Counted from the first letter of the stretch, positions 12,963 to 21,662 are shown. The stretch: 40,372 bases of DNA from an uncultured Pelagibacteraceae bacterium (GCA_902590115.1 CACIVM010000005.1:1-40372), one strand, 5' to 3'. Notes: generated by a model from the sequence alone, not told the origin. Numbers and translations: made by a program.

Positions 12963-14995
12963 TTTAACATTTTATTTTTTTTAAATCTCTCCCATCCTGG
13001 ACTTCTATATTCATCATCAAATTCAATTTCAAAGTCCTGATTGAATTCAAATTCATCCTTATCTTTTAAATTTTTTTCGTTTTTTTCGATGTTATTATCT
13101 GGAAGTTCAGCAACAAATCTAGAGGGTATACTATCCATCCAGTCACCATGATAAGCTCTTTTAAGAACAAATGATAAAAATACCTCTTTTTTAGCTCTTG
13201 TAATCGCTACATACGCCAATCTTCTTTCCTCTTCCAAAGCGAAATCACCTTTTTCCTCTAGAGATTTTTGATGTGGAAAAAGACCTTCCTCCCAGCCTGG
13301 AAGAAATACGGCCTCAAATTCCAAACCTTTTGCAGCATGCATTGTCATCAAATTAATCTTTTTACCATCCCAATCTTGATCTATTGAGGTAGCCAACGAT
13401 ACGTGTTCTAAAAAAGATTGTAAATCGTCATACTCTTGCATACCTCTCAAAAGTTCTTTAATATTTTCTAAACGATTTTCGTTCTCCAAATCTTTTTTGT
13501 TTTTTAATATCGACGAGTATCCAGATTCGTCAATTATTATTTTTAATAAATCGAAATGTTTCATCTTTTTTGAGTCCACCCTCCACTTGAAAATCATTTT
13601 CATTAAACTCTGAAGAGAATTTTTTATTTTTGGTTTAAATTGATTTAATTCTATCATTTTTATTATAGAATCCTCTAAACAAACCTTGTTTTTACTTGAA
13701 AACTCAAAAATTTGTTTGAGCGTAGAGTTTCCAACACCTCTTTTTGGGACACCAATCACTCTCTCAAGAGCCAAGTCGTCAAATTTTTGATTAACTATTC
13801 TTAAATATGAAATTACGTCTTTTATTTCAGCACGTTCATAAAATCGCACACCACCTAAAATTCTATAACCGATTCCAACCTTAAGGAATCTCTCCTCCAA
13901 TTCTCTGGTTTGATAAATAGCTCTTACAAGAATTGCTATATTATTTAAGTTATATTTATCTTTTATCTTACCCTCAATAAGGTCGCTAATGCCTGCAGCT
14001 TCCTCTTTACCATTTCCATAACAATTTAATTTTACCAATTCCCCAATATCATTTGTAGATTTTAACACCTTTCCAACACGATTTTCATTATTAGCAATTA
14101 AAATTGAGGCAGTATCTAAAATATTTTTGGTAGATCTATAATTTTGTTCAAGCTTAAAAACTTTACAATTTTTATATATTTTATCGAAGTTTAAAAAATT
14201 CTGTATTTCTGCACCTCTCCAACTATAAATTGATTGATCGTCATCACCAACGCAGCATATGTTTTGATTATCATTTACCAACAAATTTAACCATTTATTT
14301 TGTATAAAATTTGTATCTTGAAACTCGTCTACCAAAATGTACTTAAAATTTTTTCTATAAATTTCTCTCACATCTTTATGTTTCTCGAATAACTTTACCG
14401 AGTAAAGAATTAAGTCTCCAAAATCTAAAGCATTTAAATCTTTTATTTTCTTTTGATATATCTCGTAGATTTTCAAAATAGTTTTTTCTAAAATATTTGT
14501 TTTTTTTATTTCAACATCTTCTGGAAGTAACCCTCTATTTTTCCATTTATCAATAAAAGCTAATACAAATTGAGGTGAAATTTTTTTCAAATCAACATTT
14601 TCAGACTCTGCGATTTTTCTAATAATTTTTTTTTGGTCGTCTGTATCAAGTATAGTAAAATTACTTTTGAACCCTAAAACCCCAGCATGTCTTCTCAAAA
14701 ATTTAACACTTATCGAGTGAAAAGTTCCAAGCCAAGGAACAGATTTTGACATCCCTTTAAGATAACTTATAACTCTATTTTGCATTTCTCTTGCAGCTTT
14801 ATTCGTAAAAGTCACACACAAGAGTTGATTTGGCCAAGCCTTTTTCTGACTTATGATGTAAGCTAATTTAGTTGTTAAAACTCTAGTTTTTCCCGAACCA
14901 GCACCAGCAACTATTAAATTTGGTCCTTCAGTACTCTCCACTGCCTGTTTTTGCTCACTGTTTAAATTATCTAGTAAATTTTTTATAACGTCCAT
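12950..14995 (-). CDS. uvrD: UvrD/PcrA-type superfamily 1 DNA helicase
   Basis: This is a 3'-5' DNA helicase of nucleotide excision and mismatch repair. Superfamily 1 motifs appear in order: LNSEQKQAV, Walker A GAGSGKTRVLT, LLCVTFTNKAAREM (Ia), ILVDEFQDTN (II), GDDDQSIYSWRGA (III), EQNYRST (IV), LMTMHAAKGLEFE (V) and EERRLAYVAITRAKK (VI). I start it at the ATG at 14995 (MDVIKNLL) because homologues begin there; an in-frame ATG 24 bases upstream would add MYKSKFIF. The Asp/Glu/Asn-rich tail ends in PGWERFKKN, typical of the UvrD C-terminal motif. Confidence 0.95.
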
Positions 14996-15081
14996 AAATA
15001 TGAATTTACTTTTATACACTACTTACTTAAATAAAAAAAATGATTAATATTGTAGAACAAAAAAAACAGTTGATATTTTAA

Positions 15082-16437
15082 ATGATTAAATTTTTCCTAA
15101 ATCTTAAATATTTAATTTTAACTCTGATACTTATAATAATTTTTTTTTTTCAATTACCTAAATTGTTTGAATTTGAAGATAAAATTCCATTAATTAAAAA
15201 AGATCTACAAAAATCCTACGATATTCAGTTAGAAAGTTATGAAAAATTAAAGTATAGCATTTTGCCGTCCCCAAATTTATCAATAATAAATCCAAAATTT
15301 TACTTTGTTGAAAATAATTTGAAATCCACTGATGGCATATTGATAATGAGTATAAATTTATTTGATATTTACAACTTTAAAAAAATGCAAATAAAAAATA
15401 TTCATATAAAAGAAAATAAGTTTTCAATCGAAATTAATAATTTAATAGAAGATATAAATTCATTAATAAAAGTTAAAAATAAATTTTTTGTTTCCGACTC
15501 TTCATTATTAATTCATGAAAAAAATGATGAAATAACTAAATTAACTAATTTTAATTATGATAATTCCAATCATGATAAAATTAATTTCTCGTTAAATTTT
15601 TTTGGAAATGGGTTTAACTTTACATTAAACAAAAAAAAAATAGTAAATAATTTTTTAGTCTCAAGCAAAGATTTGGGTTTAAAATGTGATATAAATTTTA
15701 AAAAAAAAACTAATAATTTTGAAGGGGATGGAAAAATTGAGCTTCTAAATAGTATACTAAAATTCAAATTTACCCAAGATAATGAAAGGTTAAACCTTGA
15801 GAAAACAATTTTTAGAAATAATAATATTTTATTAAATCTTAATAGCGCTATAATTTTAAAACCATTTTTTCTCATCGATGCAATAATCAATCTTGAAAAG
15901 TTCAATGTTGATAAAAAATCCTTTATATCATTTTTGAACAACATTGATAAATTCAAATATAAAAGAAAAATTAATGGTAAATTTCAATTTATAAGTAAAA
16001 ATAGATTATTTAATAATGAATTATTTAAAGAGCTTTTCCTAAATTTAGAATTTGAAAATGGAAATATTAAGATCAACAAAAGTTTTATAAAATTTGAAGG
16101 TGGATCAGTTTTTTTTAGTGGAGAATTAAAGGATTTTGGAGATTATAAAAGGCTAAACTTAAACAAACAATTAATTATTAATGATATGGAATTATTCAAA
16201 AAAAAATATAGAATCACAAATTTAGTTAATGAAAATAAGAATATTGAAATTTATAGCTCGATAAACCTTACAACTGGAAAAATAAATCTTAATGAGATAA
16301 TTTATCAAAAAAGAAAACTTTCTAAAACTGACTTAAAAAGTTTAAAAGTTAAGATTGAAAAATTTTTAATATATGAGGGTATATTAAATTCTTTAGATTA
16401 TGATAAAATAAGAATTTTTATTGAAGAGATAATTTAA
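15082..16437 (+). CDS. AsmA-like envelope protein
   Basis: This 451-residue protein has one N-terminal transmembrane helix (about residues 9-26) and a long periplasmic region rich in beta-strand patterns with alternating hydrophobic residues. The segment around ILPSPNLSIINPKF, and later GGSVFFSGELKDFG, resemble AsmA-family proteins, which act in phospholipid transport or outer membrane homeostasis. The family call is by overall architecture; I see no catalytic motif. It is divergent from uvrD, and its stop codon directly abuts the end of fumC on the other strand. Confidence 0.6.
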   Translation: MIKFFLNLKYLILTLILIIIFFFQLPKLFEFEDKIPLIKKDLQKSYDIQLESYEKLKYSILPSPNLSIINPKFYFVENNLKSTDGILIMSINLFDIYNFKKMQIKNIHIKENKFSIEINNLIEDINSLIKVKNKFFVSDSSLLIHEKNDEITKLTNFNYDNSNHDKINFSLNFFGNGFNFTLNKKKIVNNFLVSSKDLGLKCDINFKKKTNNFEGDGKIELLNSILKFKFTQDNERLNLEKTIFRNNNILLNLNSAIILKPFFLIDAIINLEKFNVDKKSFISFLNNIDKFKYKRKINGKFQFISKNRLFNNELFKELFLNLEFENGNIKINKSFIKFEGGSVFFSGELKDFGDYKRLNLNKQLIINDMELFKKKYRITNLVNENKNIEIYSSINLTTGKINLNEIIYQKRKLSKTDLKSLKVKIEKFLIYEGILNSLDYDKIRIFIEEII

Positions 16438-17826
16438 TTACTTTGGCCTAGTCATTAAAAATGGATTCATAATTTTATCATATTCTTTTTCTGTTAGAAT
16501 TTTTGATTTTAAAATCTCCTCCTTCAAGGTTGTTCCTTTTTTATGTGCTGCTTTAGCAATCTTAGCAGCTTTGTCATACCCAATCTTTGGAGTTAAAGAA
16601 GTCACAAGCATTAAGGAATTTTTTAAAAGACTATCAATCCTTTTTTTATTAGCTTTTATTCCACTCACACAATATTTTGCGAATGTCATAGACGAGTCAG
16701 CCATAATCTCTATTGATTGTAATATATTATGGATAATAAGTGGTTTAAAAACATTAAGCTCGAAATGACCATGAGAACCAGCCATAGTAATACCATTATG
16801 ATTTCCAATTACTTTGACGCATACCATTGTTACAGCTTCAGTTTGTGTTGGATTTATTTTTCCAGGCATTATTGATGAACCAGGTTCGTTCGATGGAAGA
16901 ATTAATTCACCGTAACCTGCTCTAGGTCCTGATCCCAAAAATCTTATATCGTTTGCAATTTTCATTAAAGAAACCGCAGCTGTATTTAGTGTTCCGGAAA
17001 AATTGACAATTGGATCATGTCCGGCTAAAGCAGCAAATTTATTTTTAGCAGACCGAAAAGGTATTTTCGTTATTTTACTAATTTCTTTTACAACTTTTTT
17101 ATCAAAACCTTTTCTTGTATTTAGCCCCGTTCCTACCGCAGTGCCTCCTTGTGCTAAAAAGTATATTTCTTTAAGTGCGTGTTCTATTCTTTCTATACAT
17201 TTGTTTAGCTGGGATTGATAACCAGAAAATTCCTGACCTAATGTAATTGGGGTTGCGTCTTGTAAATGAGTCCTACCAATTTTTACAATATTTTTAAATT
17301 GCCTAGTTTTTTTTTGGAGCTCCTTATTTAATAACTTAAGAGAAGGCAATAACTTTTCTCTAGTCTTTATTGCGATTGCTATATGCATTGCTGTTGGAAA
17401 AACATCATTAGTTGATTGAGATTTATTTACATGATCATTAGGGTGAACCGGAGTTTTACTTCCCATCTTGCCTCCCATTAATTGAATTGCTCTATTTGCA
17501 ATTACTTCATTAACGTTCATATTTGTCTGAGTGCCCGACCCAGTTTGCCAAACCTTTAGAGGGAAATTATCATTTAATTTACCTTTGATTACTTCATCTG
17601 AGGCTCTAATTATAAACTTACAAATCTTTTTGTCTAAATCTTTATTCTTGGCATTAACAATGGCTGCTGCTTTTTTTATAACGGCTATAGACTCGATAAC
17701 TATAGGTCTAACAAGAAAGTCACCAATATTAAAATATTTATTTGATCTTTGAGTTGAAGCTCCCCAATACTTATCACCAGGTACTTTAATTTTTCCTATA
17801 CTGTCAAACTCAGTTCTGTATTTCAT
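16438..17826 (-). CDS. fumC: Class II fumarate hydratase
   Basis: FumC is the iron-independent, homotetrameric TCA cycle enzyme that interconverts fumarate and L-malate. The 462-residue protein carries the superfamily signature [13 protein letters not shown], the [19 protein letters not shown] segment and [14 protein letters not shown] and [10 protein letters not shown] substrate-site motifs. The [11 protein letters not shown] and NDHVN features favour fumarase over aspartase or argininosuccinate lyase. It is divergent from the MazG-like gene across a 61-base AT-rich gap that must hold both promoters. Confidence 0.97.
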   Translation of the reverse strand: MKYRTEFDSIGKIKVPGDKYWGASTQRSNKYFNIGDFLVRPIVIESIAVIKKAAAIVNAKNKDLDKKICKFIIRASDEVIKGKLNDNFPLKVWQTGSGTQTNMNVNEVIANRAIQLMGGKMGSKTPVHPNDHVNKSQSTNDVFPTAMHIAIAIKTREKLLPSLKLLNKELQKKTRQFKNIVKIGRTHLQDATPITLGQEFSGYQSQLNKCIERIEHALKEIYFLAQGGTAVGTGLNTRKGFDKKVVKEISKITKIPFRSAKNKFAALAGHDPIVNFSGTLNTAAVSLMKIANDIRFLGSGPRAGYGELILPSNEPGSSIMPGKINPTQTEAVTMVCVKVIGNHNGITMAGSHGHFELNVFKPLIIHNILQSIEIMADSSMTFAKYCVSGIKANKKRIDSLLKNSLMLVTSLTPKIGYDKAAKIAKAAHKKGTTLKEEILKSKILTEKEYDKIMNPFLMTRPK

Positions 17827-17887
17827 TAGTGATTCTATGGTATATTACACTTTAATTAATAATTAATAAATTATAAATGGAGCAAAA

Positions 17888-18259
17888 ATGAGTAACTTTG
17901 AAAGTGTAAAAAAATTCATGTTAAAATTCGGTCAAGAAGTTAAAGAAAATGCTGATTTTCCTTCAGAAAAAATAACCAAATTAAGATATGATTTAATAAG
18001 TGAAGAATTGGGCGAACTGAAGTCTGCCATAGGCAAAAAAGATTTAAAAGAAATTGCTGATGCGCTTACTGACATATTATACGTTACTTATGGAGCCGGA
18101 CATGCCTTTGGAATAAACTTAGATAAATGCTTTCAAGAAGTTCAAAATTCAAATATGAGCAAGCTAGGTAATGACGGAAAACCTATATATAACGAAAGCG
18201 GCAAAGTTATGAAAGGGCCAAATTATTTTAAACCTGATTTAAGCAAATTTGTAGCATGA
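17888..18259 (+). CDS. MazG-like nucleotide pyrophosphohydrolase
   Basis: This 123-residue all-alpha protein shows the metal-binding pattern of the MazG/PRA-PH superfamily: ISEELGELKSAI (E-x2-E-x2-E type helix) followed by KEIADALTDILYVTYG (E-x2-D/x3-D helix). Such enzymes hydrolyse nucleoside triphosphates or related nucleotides; the substrate cannot be told from the sequence. A ribosome site GGAG lies five bases before the ATG. The C-terminal segment PIYNESGKVMKGPNYFKPDL resembles phage and bacterial homologues acting on nucleotides. Confidence 0.82.
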   Translation: MSNFESVKKFMLKFGQEVKENADFPSEKITKLRYDLISEELGELKSAIGKKDLKEIADALTDILYVTYGAGHAFGINLDKCFQEVQNSNMSKLGNDGKPIYNESGKVMKGPNYFKPDLSKFVA

Positions 18260-18336
18260 AAGATATTTATTATTATTTACTAATTGGAATATGTTTAGGT
18301 TTAGTATTTTATTTGTCACAAAAATATATTTTCTAG
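18256..18336 (+). CDS. Small single-pass membrane protein (26 aa)
   Basis: ATGA overlap with the stop of the MazG-like gene opens a 26-codon frame, MKDIYYYLLIGICLGLVFYL followed by SQKYIF and TAG. Nearly the entire peptide is one hydrophobic helix ending in a short polar tail. The ATGA overlap and membrane-like composition suggest a real translationally coupled gene, but the length is close to chance in an AT-rich genome. The function is not known. Confidence 0.4.
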   Translation: MKDIYYYLLIGICLGLVFYLSQKYIF

Positions 18337-18348
18337 TTTTCTTTTTAA

Positions 18349-18471
18349 CTAAAAACCCATATTAGACCAATTGTCTTTTTTCTCGAACCTTTTCATTTCA
18401 TCTTTAGAAATTGGTCGGACAAGATAAAAAATTATAAATAAAACGATTATAACAGTCAAAATTAATTCCAT
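18349..18471 (-). CDS. Small single-pass membrane protein (40 aa)
   Basis: A 40-codon frame on the minus strand encodes a hydrophobic helix (MELILTVIIVLFIIFYLV) followed by a charged tail that begins RPISKDEMKRFEKKD and ends NWSNMGF. The clean helix-plus-tail architecture in the only sizeable gap of this part of the window makes a real short gene likely. It converges on the 26-residue frame on the other strand, with 12 bases between the stops. Topology would be N-out or N-in single pass; the function is unknown. Confidence 0.55.
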   Translation of the reverse strand: MELILTVIIVLFIIFYLVRPISKDEMKRFEKKDNWSNMGF

Positions 18472-18518
18472 AATTGATATTATCGTAAGTTTTAAAAAAA
18501 ACAATGCGACTAATTATA

Positions 18519-18836
18519 TTAAGAACAATTCTTTTTTTCTTTAAGTTTGTTTAAATGTTGAGCTCGAAGTTGAGCTGCTTTAGTTGCCTCATCAACATTT
18601 TTCATTGTTACACCAACTCCAGGTAAGTAAAACAATAATGCGCCTATGTTATGTGGTGCACTCATCTTTTTTTGTTTTTGAGCTTTATTAAATAACGCAT
18701 TTGCTTTCTCAATTTCTCTACTTAATTCCTTACAATTTAAAGAACTATCATTAGGACCTATTATATTTACTACTTCAGGTGTTGCACATGAATATAAAAA
18801 TATTGATGTTAAAAATATAATTAACTTTTTTTTCAT
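18519..18836 (-). CDS. Small putative lipoprotein
   Basis: The 105-residue product begins with MKKKLIIFLTSIFLYSCA, a lipoprotein signal with Cys17. The mature part holds a coiled-coil-like helix (CKELSREIEKANALFNKAQKQKK), a hydrophobic glycine-rich segment (IGALLFYLPGVGVTM) and a second charged helix. I do not recognise a family. I chose the ATG at 18836 because the signal peptide starts there; in-frame ATGs at 18851 and GTG-type starts further up would add only a charged lead. A TATAAT at about 18853-18858 on the minus strand sits between this gene and the tmRNA-derived repeat at 18863, so transcription could start in the repeat's edge. Confidence 0.7.
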   Translation of the reverse strand: MKKKLIIFLTSIFLYSCATPEVVNIIGPNDSSLNCKELSREIEKANALFNKAQKQKKMSAPHNIGALLFYLPGVGVTMKNVDEATKAAQLRAQHLNKLKEKKNCS

Positions 18837-18862
18837 TCTGTCTTTTCTCATATTATATAACA

Positions 18863-18887
18863 AGGGGCGTTCTGTTGCTAGGTGCCC
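18863..18887 (-). repeat. tmRNA 3'-end repeat, copy 1 (outermost)
   Basis: This 25-base copy matches the 3'-terminal hairpin of the tmRNA gene at 23305-23329 with one difference (TTGCTAGG instead of TTGCCAGG). It has the same orientation as the tmRNA. The flanking CTAACCCC also resembles the tmRNA continuation GAACCCC. I interpret it as the most distal attachment-site copy left by stacked integrations at the end of ssrA. Confidence 0.75.
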
Positions 18888-18901
18888 TAACCCCAATTAA
18901 A

Positions 18902-19108
18902 TTAACCTTTAAATAAATTTAAAGCTTTCTTTAAAAGTTTTTCTGAATTAGCGTGATTGCCACTTGAATGTTCCTTTACACCTTCGTCATGAAGCTTTTT
19001 TGCCTCTTCAATTTTGGATTGCACTTGACCTGCTAACATCGGACAAGAACCTGCAAACGCCGAACTTGTAAATAACGTGACTGCTAAAATTAATAATATT
19101 TTTTTCAT
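18902..19108 (-). CDS. Small secreted protein (68 aa)
   Basis: The product starts MKKILLILAVTLFTSSAFAG, a clear Sec signal with predicted cleavage after AFA, leaving a mature helical peptide of about 48 residues (CPMLAGQVQSKIEEAKKLHD, then GVKEHSSGNHANSEKLLKKALNLF). The mature part looks like one TPR-like helical hairpin and has a single Cys. I chose the ATG at 19108 because the signal starts there; an in-frame ATG 33 bases upstream would add a polar lead. The function is unknown. Confidence 0.72.
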   Translation of the reverse strand: MKKILLILAVTLFTSSAFAGSCPMLAGQVQSKIEEAKKLHDEGVKEHSSGNHANSEKLLKKALNLFKG

Positions 19109-19159
19109 GATTATTACTAAATTATTGGAATTTAATTTCACTGCGACCTATCAGCTTTA

Positions 19160-19180
19160 AGGGGCATTCTGTTTCGCCCT
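19160..19180 (-). repeat. tmRNA 3'-end repeat, copy 2 (degenerate)
   Basis: AGGGGCATTCTGTTT followed by CGCCCT keeps both ends of the tmRNA-end hairpin but has lost several internal bases. It lies in the same orientation as the other copies and forms the left boundary of the restriction-modification cassette. Confidence 0.55.
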
Positions 19181-19220
19181 CAATTTTAATTATTAACAGA
19201 AAATAAGACTTTTTGGAACG

Positions 19221-19274
19221 ACTTCATTGAGAGTTTTAACTTTTGTCCTGAACCTTGTTTTGAAACTTCATTGA
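19221..19274 (+). repeat. Left-end iterated motifs of the RM cassette
   Basis: ACTTCATTGA occurs at 19221-19230 and 19265-19274. The second copy is embedded in a sequence starting AACCTTGTTTT (19251) that recurs with one mismatch at 21480-21503 near the other end of the cassette. The second copy overlaps the -35 region of the candidate methyltransferase promoter. Confidence 0.75.
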
Positions 19275-19303
19275 GGTTTGTTAATTTTGCATGATATTAT
19301 GCA
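19271..19303 (+). promoter_or_regulatory. Candidate methyltransferase promoter with palindromic operator
   Basis: TTGAGG (19271-19276) and TATTAT (19295-19300) are 18 bases apart, placing the start about 11 bases before the methyltransferase ATG. The palindrome TGCAT-N6-ATGCA (19288-19303) covers the -10 box, as an operator for autoregulation would. Confidence 0.35.
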
Positions 19304-19317
19304 TTGATTCTTAAATT

Positions 19318-20643
19318 ATGAATAAAAAATTTGCTATTAGTTTGTTTAGTTCATCAGGTATTGGAGATATTGCTCTGAAAAAAAGCAAATATAATGTTTT
19401 AGTAGCAAATGAATTATTAGAAGATAGGTCTAAATTATATAAATTAAATTTTCCAGAAACAGAAATGATAACTGGAGATATCTGGATTAAAAAAGAAGAG
19501 ATTATAAAAACAACAAAAAAATTAGTTAGAAACAATAAATTAGATTTGGCATTAGTTTCTCCACCCTGTCAAGGAATGTCAAAAAATGGAAGAGGAAAAT
19601 TATTGTCTGAAATAAAAGCAGGGAGAAGACCAAAAGAAGATCCAAGAAATGCTTTAATTATTCCTGCAATAGAAATTATTTCTTCTTTGAAACCAGAGAC
19701 AATCGTTTTTGAAAATGTAATAGAGATGAAAAATACTTTAATAAGTATTAAAAAAAAAGCATTGTTGATTACTGATTATATTAAAGAAAAATTACCCGAA
19801 TATATTGTTGATGTGAATGAAGTTAATTTTGCAGATTATGGAGTGCCACAAAATAGGAAAAGATTAATTACTATTGTAACGAAGAATAAAAAATTAATTA
19901 ATTTTTACAATAAATTTGGCACTTTGATTCCTGAAACTACTCACTCTAAACAAGGCAAAGATAAAAAGAAATGGATTTCTGTAAAAGATAAAATTTTTGG
20001 ATTAGAAAAACTGGATGGAAAGTTAAAATTAAGATCAGAAAATGATCCTCTTCACAAAATTGTAAAATTAGATGATAGAAAATATTGGTGGGTATCAAAT
20101 ACTCCTTCAAATGAGAGTGCATTTAATAACCAATGCATTAATTGTAATTATAAGGAAAATTTAAGACACACTTCAAAAAAAAATTCATCTGGAGTTAACA
20201 CTTCTTCTAAGAACACTCCTATTTATTGTTCGAAATGCAAGAGTCTTTTACCAAGACCCACAACTATAAAGAACAATATAGTTAAGTTGATGAAAGGGTT
20301 TACAAGTGCATACAAAAGAATGAGTTGGTCAGAACCTGCAAGTACAATTACCAGAAATTTTCCATATGTGTGTAGTGATAATAAGATACACCCTCAACAA
20401 CATAGAGCATTGTCATATCGTGAGGCATGTATCTTGCATACAATAGAAAAACAAGATTTTAAATTTATTGATGATAGCAAAAACCAAACTAATGATGTTT
20501 TAATTAGAGATACTTTAGGTGAGAGCATTCCACCAAAATTTTTAGAAACTTTATTAGAGTTTTTTGAGAAAATTGAAAAAAAAAAAATAACTTTTAAAAT
20601 TCCAAAGCAACAAAAATTTTTATTTACTCAATCTTTGAATTAG
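19318..20643 (+). CDS. DNA (cytosine-5-)-methyltransferase of a type II RM system
   Basis: The 441-residue protein methylates cytosine C5 in a specific DNA site, protecting it from the neighbouring nuclease. Conserved motifs appear in order: motif I FSSSGIGDIAL (atypical for FxGxGG), motif IV with catalytic Cys84 in SPPCQGMS, motif VI FENVIE (132-134 ENV), motif VIII YGVPQNRKR, and motif X GESIPPKF near the C terminus. An insert in the target-recognition region has a CxxC...CxxC pair (C273, C276, C304, C307), which looks like a zinc ribbon. The gene converges on the endonuclease gene with a 24-base overlap. Recognition site cannot be deduced. Confidence 0.93.
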   Translation: MNKKFAISLFSSSGIGDIALKKSKYNVLVANELLEDRSKLYKLNFPETEMITGDIWIKKEEIIKTTKKLVRNNKLDLALVSPPCQGMSKNGRGKLLSEIKAGRRPKEDPRNALIIPAIEIISSLKPETIVFENVIEMKNTLISIKKKALLITDYIKEKLPEYIVDVNEVNFADYGVPQNRKRLITIVTKNKKLINFYNKFGTLIPETTHSKQGKDKKKWISVKDKIFGLEKLDGKLKLRSENDPLHKIVKLDDRKYWWVSNTPSNESAFNNQCINCNYKENLRHTSKKNSSGVNTSSKNTPIYCSKCKSLLPRPTTIKNNIVKLMKGFTSAYKRMSWSEPASTITRNFPYVCSDNKIHPQQHRALSYREACILHTIEKQDFKFIDDSKNQTNDVLIRDTLGESIPPKFLETLLEFFEKIEKKKITFKIPKQQKFLFTQSLN

Positions 20644-21372
20644 TTTCTCACTAGGGTAAGTATCTTCATCTAAAAGCAAAATCATACCTTTATACATTTT
20701 AGAAATACCTTTTTTATTCATAATACTTACTGATGTAGTTCTACCGCCACCTTCTTTGGGTTTTACTGTTTCACCCCAATCAGACATTTCTAGATCATTT
20801 GAATACATAATTGAAATAATTGTTGGTATATTATTCACAAAATCCCAAATTATACCCAACAAATTATTTGTAAATCTGTGATGTGATTTCCAATTATAAC
20901 CAGTAACATATTCTAATCTTGGGTCACCCAAATCAGGTTTTTTAATATTTTTTTCAGTAAACCATTTTCCAGATTTTAAATCTCCACATGTTGCTTTAAC
21001 CTCTATTCCACCAGTTTCAAAATAACTAAATGGTTCTTTTTCATGCATTCTGTTTTTAAATTTATTCCAAGCATTTTTTCCAATTTTATCCATAATCAAT
21101 AGATCTGGATAACCATCTTGGTGAGGATTTTTTTTTATTTTAGTCTTAGATACTTTACAAACTGAAATATTATACAATTCACCTATAAAAGAACTTAGAT
21201 TTCTTAAACCTAAAACTTGTCCTATAGGTAACTCTATTTCCTCAAATGTTTTTAGATAATTGTTAAATGTATCTATTGCATCAATAAAATATTTTATATC
21301 AACAGTACCTTTTGAATTGTCTTTCCTAACAAAGTTTATTTTTTTACTCTTTGAAAAATTTTTATAATTCAT
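20620..21372 (-). CDS. Type II restriction endonuclease, PD-(D/E)xK fold
   Basis: The 250-residue protein has a plausible PD-(D/E)xK nuclease core: GYPDLLIMD (PD at 89-90) and GGIEVKATCG (E124, K126), with a preceding conserved-looking Glu in FIGELYN. The catalytic assignment fits the fold spacing, and the position next to a methyltransferase makes a restriction enzyme the best reading. I do not recognise the specific subfamily or cut site. The genes are convergent with overlapping 3' ends, which gives each its own promoter and lets methylation appear independently of the nuclease. Confidence 0.8.
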   Translation of the reverse strand: MNYKNFSKSKKINFVRKDNSKGTVDIKYFIDAIDTFNNYLKTFEEIELPIGQVLGLRNLSSFIGELYNISVCKVSKTKIKKNPHQDGYPDLLIMDKIGKNAWNKFKNRMHEKEPFSYFETGGIEVKATCGDLKSGKWFTEKNIKKPDLGDPRLEYVTGYNWKSHHRFTNNLLGIIWDFVNNIPTIISIMYSNDLEMSDWGETVKPKEGGGRTTSVSIMNKKGISKMYKGMILLLDEDTYPSEKLIQRLSK

Positions 21373-21450
21373 AAATATTTTATGAAGAATGCCAGATTTA
21401 TAAAATATTGCTACGATTAATATTTAGCAGTTATTTGATTAAATTTAAGC

Positions 21451-21476
21451 GTTATACACGCACTTGCGCGTATAAC
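21451..21476. promoter_or_regulatory. Stem-loop upstream of the endonuclease gene
   Basis: GTTATAC (21451-21457) pairs with GTATAAC (21470-21476); after one A/C mismatch CGC pairs with GCG around an ACTT loop. It lies about 80 bases before the endonuclease start and 18 bases from the right-end motifs. It could be an operator for the nuclease gene, or a structural element of the cassette end. Confidence 0.4.
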
Positions 21477-21493
21477 GGCAACCTTGTTTTCAA

Positions 21494-21526
21494 ACTTCAT
21501 TGAAACTTCATTGAGGACTTCATTGA
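21494..21526 (+). repeat. Right-end iterated motifs of the RM cassette
   Basis: ACTTCATTGA occurs three times, at 21494-21503, 21505-21514 and 21517-21526, with periods of 11 and 12 bases (about one helical turn). The same motif occurs twice at the other end of the cassette and I did not see it elsewhere in the window. The array ends 45 bases before the tmRNA-end repeat at 21572. Confidence 0.8.
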
Positions 21527-21571
21527 ACTTTTAAGAAAAAAGATGAGTAAGGACAAGGGAAATCTTTGGAA

Positions 21572-21596
21572 AGGGGCGTTCTGTTGCCAGGTGCCC
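21572..21596 (-). repeat. tmRNA 3'-end repeat, copy 3
   Basis: This is a 25-base perfect copy of the tmRNA terminal hairpin region (same as 23305-23329). It keeps the potential hairpin with GGGC/GCCC base and CTG-GCAA-CAG top on the minus strand. It separates the RM cassette from the next one. The roughly 70 bases to its right resemble those to the right of copy 4 closely, marking related cassette ends. Confidence 0.85.
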
Positions 21597-21662
21597 TTAA
21601 CCTTGTAACATTATTCTTTATTATACGCCATTCGCAATTACTTAAAATCTCAAACTTTGATG

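Larger units (their letters stand above)
18863..19159. mobile_element. Decayed cassette between tmRNA-end copies 1 and 2
   Basis: The interval between the outermost repeat and the degenerate second copy carries one small secreted-protein gene. I see no paired arm-like motifs near its ends, so it may be a remnant, or a plain chromosomal segment that happens to lie between two repeat copies. Confidence 0.35.
19160..21571. mobile_element. Restriction-modification cassette at the tmRNA end
   Basis: About 2.4 kb lies between tmRNA-end copies 2 and 3. It carries a C5-cytosine methyltransferase and a convergent endonuclease. Just inside both ends are iterated ACTTCATTGA motifs (two on the left, three on the right), part of a longer direct repeat beginning AACCTTGTTTT that is shared by the two ends. 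No integrase or transposase gene is present. The layout suggests a cargo-only integrative element. Confidence 0.6.

Noticed and set aside
15570-15956. A 128-codon minus-strand frame inside the AsmA-like gene
   Set aside because: The plus strand has the better gene (signal anchor, full length between neighbours), and the antisense product is low-complexity Lys/Phe/Leu.
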